From positions 197,054 to 261,053 of the forward strand of contig CAKSFT010000004.1 in assembly GCA_934454145.1 (NCBI GenBank): DNA of 64,000 nt, written 5' to 3'. The notes below the pieces were generated by a model, which ran no database searches, was not told where the DNA came from, and was given only the letters and a program-made list of their open reading frames with translations. The DNA is from an uncultured Clostridia bacterium. Lineage in GTDB: Bacteria > Bacillota > Clostridia > UBA1381. A program made the translations under genes and the position numbers. Within the stretch, counting starts at the first letter, position 1. The number at the start of each line of letters is the position of its first letter. Positions 60,568 to 64,000 of the stretch are shown in pieces.

Positions 60568-62859
60568 TCAATATTTATAAAGCTTTACAACAATAACAGT
60601 CATATCATCAGCCGGATTGGGGAATATTTTTTTCAGGGCGTCGTTTAAAATAGCGGCGGCGGCGGATTCTGTGTCGTTTTCTTTTTCGGACATCACCTTT
60701 TTTATCCATTCGCCGCGCATTGCGCCATAGTCTGCCTCGCTGATTCCGTCGGAAACCATGACAACCATGTCGCCGTTTTTGAAGTCCTTTTGGATTTGTG
60801 TTATTTTCACATCATCAACAATGCCTATCGGTAAACTTTTGGAATATATCGTTTCAAAATTTTCGCCGTGCTTTATATAACTCTGCGCACCACCGACCTT
60901 GTAGAGGTTCATTATGCCACTTAAGAGGTTTATTTCCAGGATATCGACAGTTGAAAAAAGCTCACGTCCGGTTTTGAGGGAAAGCGAAGAATTTATCATG
61001 TTTATTGCCGTTTCTATTTTTACCCCTGCCAGAATAAATTCTTTCAAAAGCCCTGCGGTCATTTCACTTTCGCACGATGCCTCGGTTCCGCTTCCCATGC
61101 CGTCGCAGAGGATTACATAAAATTTGTTGTCGTGAGATTCAAAGTATAACACCGTATCGCCCGACACCGCCTGTCCTTCTCTTTCACGCTGTCTGACCGA
61201 AATTTCGGTATAAAAAAGATTGTCCGCGATGAGGTGGATACTTTCACCGTTTTCATATATTTTCATCGGCATATCCATCACCGAGGAAACAAGCTTGCGT
61301 ACACGTTCTGTGCCGACCCTTTCGGCGGGTGTGATGTAAACCTCAGGCGAATGGTTGGAATTTTCTATCACGGTGACGGCTGACAAAGGTATTTTTTCAC
61401 CGAGAAACTTCCTATATATATTATCCTCTGTTTCTTCAATAAAATAGAACCCGTATTCCACCGACGAGGAAAGCTCTTTTATAATAGAAGAAATTTCACT
61501 GTATTGCCCGGCAACCAGGTCGCGCCCGTGGCTTGCTTCACTGCGGTGCAGTGTGTCCTGTTTATAAATTTCATATACGTGTTTAAATTCTGTTATAAAT
61601 TTCTCGGGATTTTTGCACTTCTGCGAAAACACTATCGGTATGTTGCTCATGTCACAAAATCCTTTTTCTTCCATTATATCTATTATCATAAACATTTGCC
61701 GGCATGTTTCATTGAGATTTTCTCTCCAGCACAAGTCGGAATTGGGGCATTCTGCGCACACCCTTGATGTGACGCTGTCAAAAAGTGCCGAAGAATTGCT
61801 GCGTGAATTGTACGGGGAAGCGTCCGATGTTGAAAGCAGGCTTTCCGACAGATTTTTGAAGGCGCGTGAAACATTTTTCAGCTCACCCGAAATATAATCT
61901 TTGATTCTGAGGTCGTTTTCGCTGCACCCCGGGCAGAATGTGTTCAGAAAGAAATGGTGCAGCTTTGCATGTATGAATGAGGGGGTCAGCAAAAACATTG
62001 CCGACGAGAAAAACAGCGGTATCGGCGACAGCGGTATGCCATAGTCGTTTGCTATATAAAGAAGGCATATCGAAATCCCAATCATATATCCCGCTGTTAT
62101 GCCGTATTTGCCGTATTGCTTCAGCAGTGAAGCAAACATGCCGCCGGCACCCATGATGCCCATCATTGTCACGGCGTCGGAGGACACAGAGGACGAAACA
62201 AAGCCCACGGCAAGCGCAAAGCATGTTGCCTCCGGCATATTCAGGTACATTGCGGCACAAAGTATGAGGTATGTCCCGGCAATCTGCGCGACATTGATGT
62301 TGAGAGGCAGAATTATCCCGGACAGTCCGCTAAGCGACGCACATATAAATATAACAAATGATATTATTTCTTCATGTGTTATGTGTCTTGGGTTTTCATA
62401 TCTGTCCAGGAAAAACCTTGTATTGAGAAAAACACAATACATCACGGCGCATAAAGTTCCTTCTATTAGTAAGTATATTATTGAGTGAACCGGGTTTTGT
62501 GTGAAGACTGCGTTAAAGATTCCACATAAAATTATAAGACCGCCGCAGAAAAATGCATTTTTGTAAGGGTGGTTTTCGTGCAGACGAAATTCCGACAAAA
62601 GCCAGAATATAAATGCCGAAAGGAAATATTTCGGGGCATTTGCCCCTGCCGTGATTGTGCCCAAAAGCAATATCGGCAGATATATGTACGCGGCGGATAT
62701 ATCACAAGCCGCGGCAAAAAATGCCGTCCCAAGCGGAAATCCGCCGAGTATGCATGCACGTGATATCAAAAAAAGCGCGGCGCCGACCGGTACGTCCTGC
62801 CATTTGGGCAGCCTCAGTATGCTCTTTGATAGTTTCCTTTTTGTCTTTAGTTCTTCCAT
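60568..62859 (-). CDS. spoIIE: Stage II sporulation protein E (serine phosphatase)
   Basis: 763 residues. The first 320 hold about ten transmembrane helices, the middle is a cytosolic linker, and the C-terminal 230 residues are a PP2C-type phosphatase: YVILCDGMGSGTEASCESE, KVGGAQSYIKHGE, VSDGISEAD and DDMTVIVVKL carry the metal-binding Asp residues. It dephosphorylates SpoIIAA to release sigma-F in the forespore. ATG 62859 has AGGAGG seven bases upstream. A probable Spo0A box lies before its promoter. Confidence 0.95.
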   Translation of the reverse strand: MEELKTKRKLSKSILRLPKWQDVPVGAALFLISRACILGGFPLGTAFFAAACDISAAYIYLPILLLGTITAGANAPKYFLSAFIFWLLSEFRLHENHPYKNAFFCGGLIILCGIFNAVFTQNPVHSIIYLLIEGTLCAVMYCVFLNTRFFLDRYENPRHITHEEIISFVIFICASLSGLSGIILPLNINVAQIAGTYLILCAAMYLNMPEATCFALAVGFVSSSVSSDAVTMMGIMGAGGMFASLLKQYGKYGITAGYMIGISICLLYIANDYGIPLSPIPLFFSSAMFLLTPSFIHAKLHHFFLNTFCPGCSENDLRIKDYISGELKNVSRAFKNLSESLLSTSDASPYNSRSNSSALFDSVTSRVCAECPNSDLCWRENLNETCRQMFMIIDIMEEKGFCDMSNIPIVFSQKCKNPEKFITEFKHVYEIYKQDTLHRSEASHGRDLVAGQYSEISSIIKELSSSVEYGFYFIEETEDNIYRKFLGEKIPLSAVTVIENSNHSPEVYITPAERVGTERVRKLVSSVMDMPMKIYENGESIHLIADNLFYTEISVRQREREGQAVSGDTVLYFESHDNKFYVILCDGMGSGTEASCESEMTAGLLKEFILAGVKIETAINMINSSLSLKTGRELFSTVDILEINLLSGIMNLYKVGGAQSYIKHGENFETIYSKSLPIGIVDDVKITQIQKDFKNGDMVVMVSDGISEADYGAMRGEWIKKVMSEKENDTESAAAAILNDALKKIFPNPADDMTVIVVKLYKY

Positions 62860-62902
62860 TTTCATTCCTCCTGTTTTTTATCCTATACAAATTGTAAATA
62901 TT

Positions 62903-62936
62903 ATTATATCACTACGCATGAGAAAAGAGTGTCGAA
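62903..62936 (-). promoter_or_regulatory. spoIIE promoter with Spo0A box
   Basis: The -10 box TATAAT is at 62903-62908 (minus strand). A 0A box, TGTCGAA on the plus strand, is at 62930-62936, 21 bases upstream, with no good -35 in between. This fits Spo0A-activated sigma-A promoters of spoIIE and spoIIG, which have a lengthened spacer and 0A boxes at the -35 site. Confidence 0.65.
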
Positions 62937-63072
62937 TCCGGTTGTCTTATTATGAAAACAATAACCGTTATTGTGACATTTATTTTACAAATACCGAGAT
63001 ATACTGGAAAAAAAGCGTGAAATATGTTATAATCAAGAAGTATTTAAGATATTTTGTGATTTGGAGGCTTTT

Positions 63073-63546
63073 ATGCGCATACTTGTCTTTTCTGACACGC
63101 ACAACAACACAAGCCGTGCCATGCGTGTGATAAACAACATCGTGGGTGTGGATGCGGTGATACACTGCGGTGATGTGCTGGCAGATGCATATGAATTGCA
63201 GGAGAATTTTCCGCGCATGAAGTTTTACTGTGTTTCGGGAAATTGTGACATGAACAACACAAAATATGAGGAATTGATTGAAATCAGCGGCAAGAAGATT
63301 TTCGTCACTCACGGACATACTTATAATGTCAAATCCGAAGAGGAAACAGAATATCCGACAATAAAAGAAAGAGGAAAAAGCCTGGGTGCGGACGCGGTTG
63401 TCTTCGGGCATACACATGTTCCGTACAACAGAAATTGGGGCGACATTGTGGTGATGAACCCCGGCAGCATCAAGTATGAGGGTACTTATGGGGTTATAGA
63501 AATTGAAAATAATGTCTTAAAATCTGCAATTTGCAATATTTTTTAA
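63073..63546 (+). CDS. YfcE/MJ0936 family metallophosphoesterase
   Basis: 157 residues. ILVFSDTHNNTSRA (D-x-H), VIHCGDVLADA, VSGNCDM (GN-x-D), VTHGHTY and FGHTHVPYN give the two-metal phosphodiesterase active site. It probably cleaves cyclic or simple phosphodiesters. ATG 63073 is chosen because TTGGAGG lies 5 bases before it. It is transcribed away from spoIIE, and a hairpin terminator follows. Confidence 0.9.
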   Translation: MRILVFSDTHNNTSRAMRVINNIVGVDAVIHCGDVLADAYELQENFPRMKFYCVSGNCDMNNTKYEELIEISGKKIFVTHGHTYNVKSEEETEYPTIKERGKSLGADAVVFGHTHVPYNRNWGDIVVMNPGSIKYEGTYGVIEIENNVLKSAICNIF

Positions 63547-63558
63547 CACATTGTACAG

Positions 63559-63605
63559 AAATGTCATAGTTTTTTATATTTTATATATAACTGTGACATT
63601 TTTTT
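63559..63605 (+). terminator. Probable terminator of the phosphodiesterase gene
   Basis: AATGTCATAGTT pairs with AACTGTGACATT with one mismatch around an AT-rich loop, followed by TTTTTTG. Confidence 0.75.
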
Positions 63606-63713
63606 GATATTTATATATCAACCAACACATTTTTTGTTTGATAAGTTAAAACGGATTTTTGTTTGTTCTATTTATACATGATTTTGTCCATTGTAAAAGC
63701 ATACGAAAATATG

Positions 63714-63743
63714 TTGATTTTATTGCCTGTGTGCTAATATAAT
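63714..63743 (+). promoter_or_regulatory. Sigma-A promoter of a candidate small RNA
   Basis: TTGATT (63714-63719), 18-base spacer, TATAAT (63738-63743). No long reading frame follows. Confidence 0.7.
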
Positions 63744-63749
63744 CTTTAA

Positions 63750-63857
63750 GTGACAGGTGATTGAATTATTGGAAATGGAGATGTATTTGCTGTATGCGGT
63801 ATCTGGGGGGATGGTGCAGAAAGCAAATACCATGGGAGGCGGAAACCTTCCTTTTTT
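63750..63857 (+). ncRNA. Candidate structured RNA of about 108 nt
   Basis: After the promoter, GTATTTGCT (63783-63791) pairs with AGCAAATAC (63822-63830), enclosing a G-rich loop. A terminator hairpin GGGAGG-CGGAAA-CCTTCC plus six T follows at 63834-63857. An alternative pairing (GGTAT with ATACC) could compete, as in a switch. A 36-codon open frame from ATG 63781 crosses the hairpins and is considered less likely. Beyond it, up to 64000, I see only AT-rich DNA with a possible TATAAT near 63904. No known RNA family recognised. Confidence 0.5.
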
Positions 63858-64000
63858 CTGCAAAAATTTATTCTTTTTGAGAAAAACATAAAAATTTTTT
63901 GTGTTATAATTTTGATACATGCTATATATAGTATACAACGCTCAAAAAGCGATACCACATATGGTGCAACAAAACAGGGACACAAAAAAACGAATTTTTT

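Noticed and set aside
63781..63891. A 36-codon frame over the right-edge RNA candidate as a protein gene.
   Set aside because: The GGAG before its ATG leaves no spacing and the frame runs through a terminator hairpin; kept only as an alternative in the RNA entry.
1..64000. tRNA or rRNA genes.
   Set aside because: I looked for T-loop GGTTCGANNCC-type motifs and rRNA signatures in the gaps and saw none.

Overview
The window looks like a chromosomal segment of a low-to-mid GC, spore-forming member of the Clostridia (Firmicutes) with an S-layer. The evidence is SpoIIE, a GerA/GerB/GerC germinant receptor operon, S-layer homology (SLH) proteins, type-A RNase P RNA, soj/spo0J-type parAB with perfect parS sites, HemZ, DnaI, TrmK and a frameshifted prfB. 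Many surface proteins carrying SLH or copper-amine-oxidase-like domains would suit a gut Monoglobus-like lineage, but that is a guess.

Positions 1-15.7 kb hold a plus-strand capsule or exopolysaccharide operon that begins before the window. It encodes an acyltransferase, three glycosyltransferases, two polysaccharide pyruvyl transferases, a Wzx-like flippase, two FrhB-like iron-sulfur flavoproteins, the CapE-CapF-CapG route to UDP-N-acetyl-L-fucosamine, an uncharacterised nucleotidyltransferase and UDP-sugar 6-dehydrogenase. It ends at a perfect 16-bp-stem terminator. One pyruvyl transferase contains a ten-cytosine tract, so it may be phase variable.

Positions 15.8-40.6 kb are almost all minus strand: a 1040-residue SLH protein with a strong promoter and structured leader, a PstS-like protein, an MBL hydrolase, an LRR/SLH protein, citrate synthase, HolB, HisF, HisH, two paralogous membrane proteins around a hemolysin III protein, a nucleotidyltransferase, two copper-amine-oxidase-like surface proteins (one with YD repeats), rnpB, and gerA-gerB-gerC plus an overlooked 55-codon membrane protein. 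Non-coding DNA here holds two repeat families. One is a roughly 107-bp unit in arrays that start at gene stop codons. The other is an AATTGTAAAA-ended MITE-like element.

Positions 40.6-47.3 kb are plus strand: two parS sites, parA, parB, a coiled-coil membrane protein, serS, a six-box DnaA cluster that is a good oriC candidate, trmK, a Nif3-like gene, a lipoprotein and a SLOG protein. Positions 47.5-63 kb are mostly minus strand: dnaI, hemZ, an MBL hydrolase, dnaN, dnaA (with a second DnaA-box cluster), plus-strand rnhA, a superinfection-immunity-like protein, uraA, prfB, secA and spoIIE. A 256-bp MITE-like element has split the prfB terminator. The right edge has a YfcE-like phosphodiesterase and a possible small RNA.

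The most interesting items are the stop-codon-adjacent repeat family, the poly(C) tract, the small fourth Ger protein, two candidate small RNAs, the 256-bp element with 23-bp direct repeats, and the bipartite DnaA-box layout.
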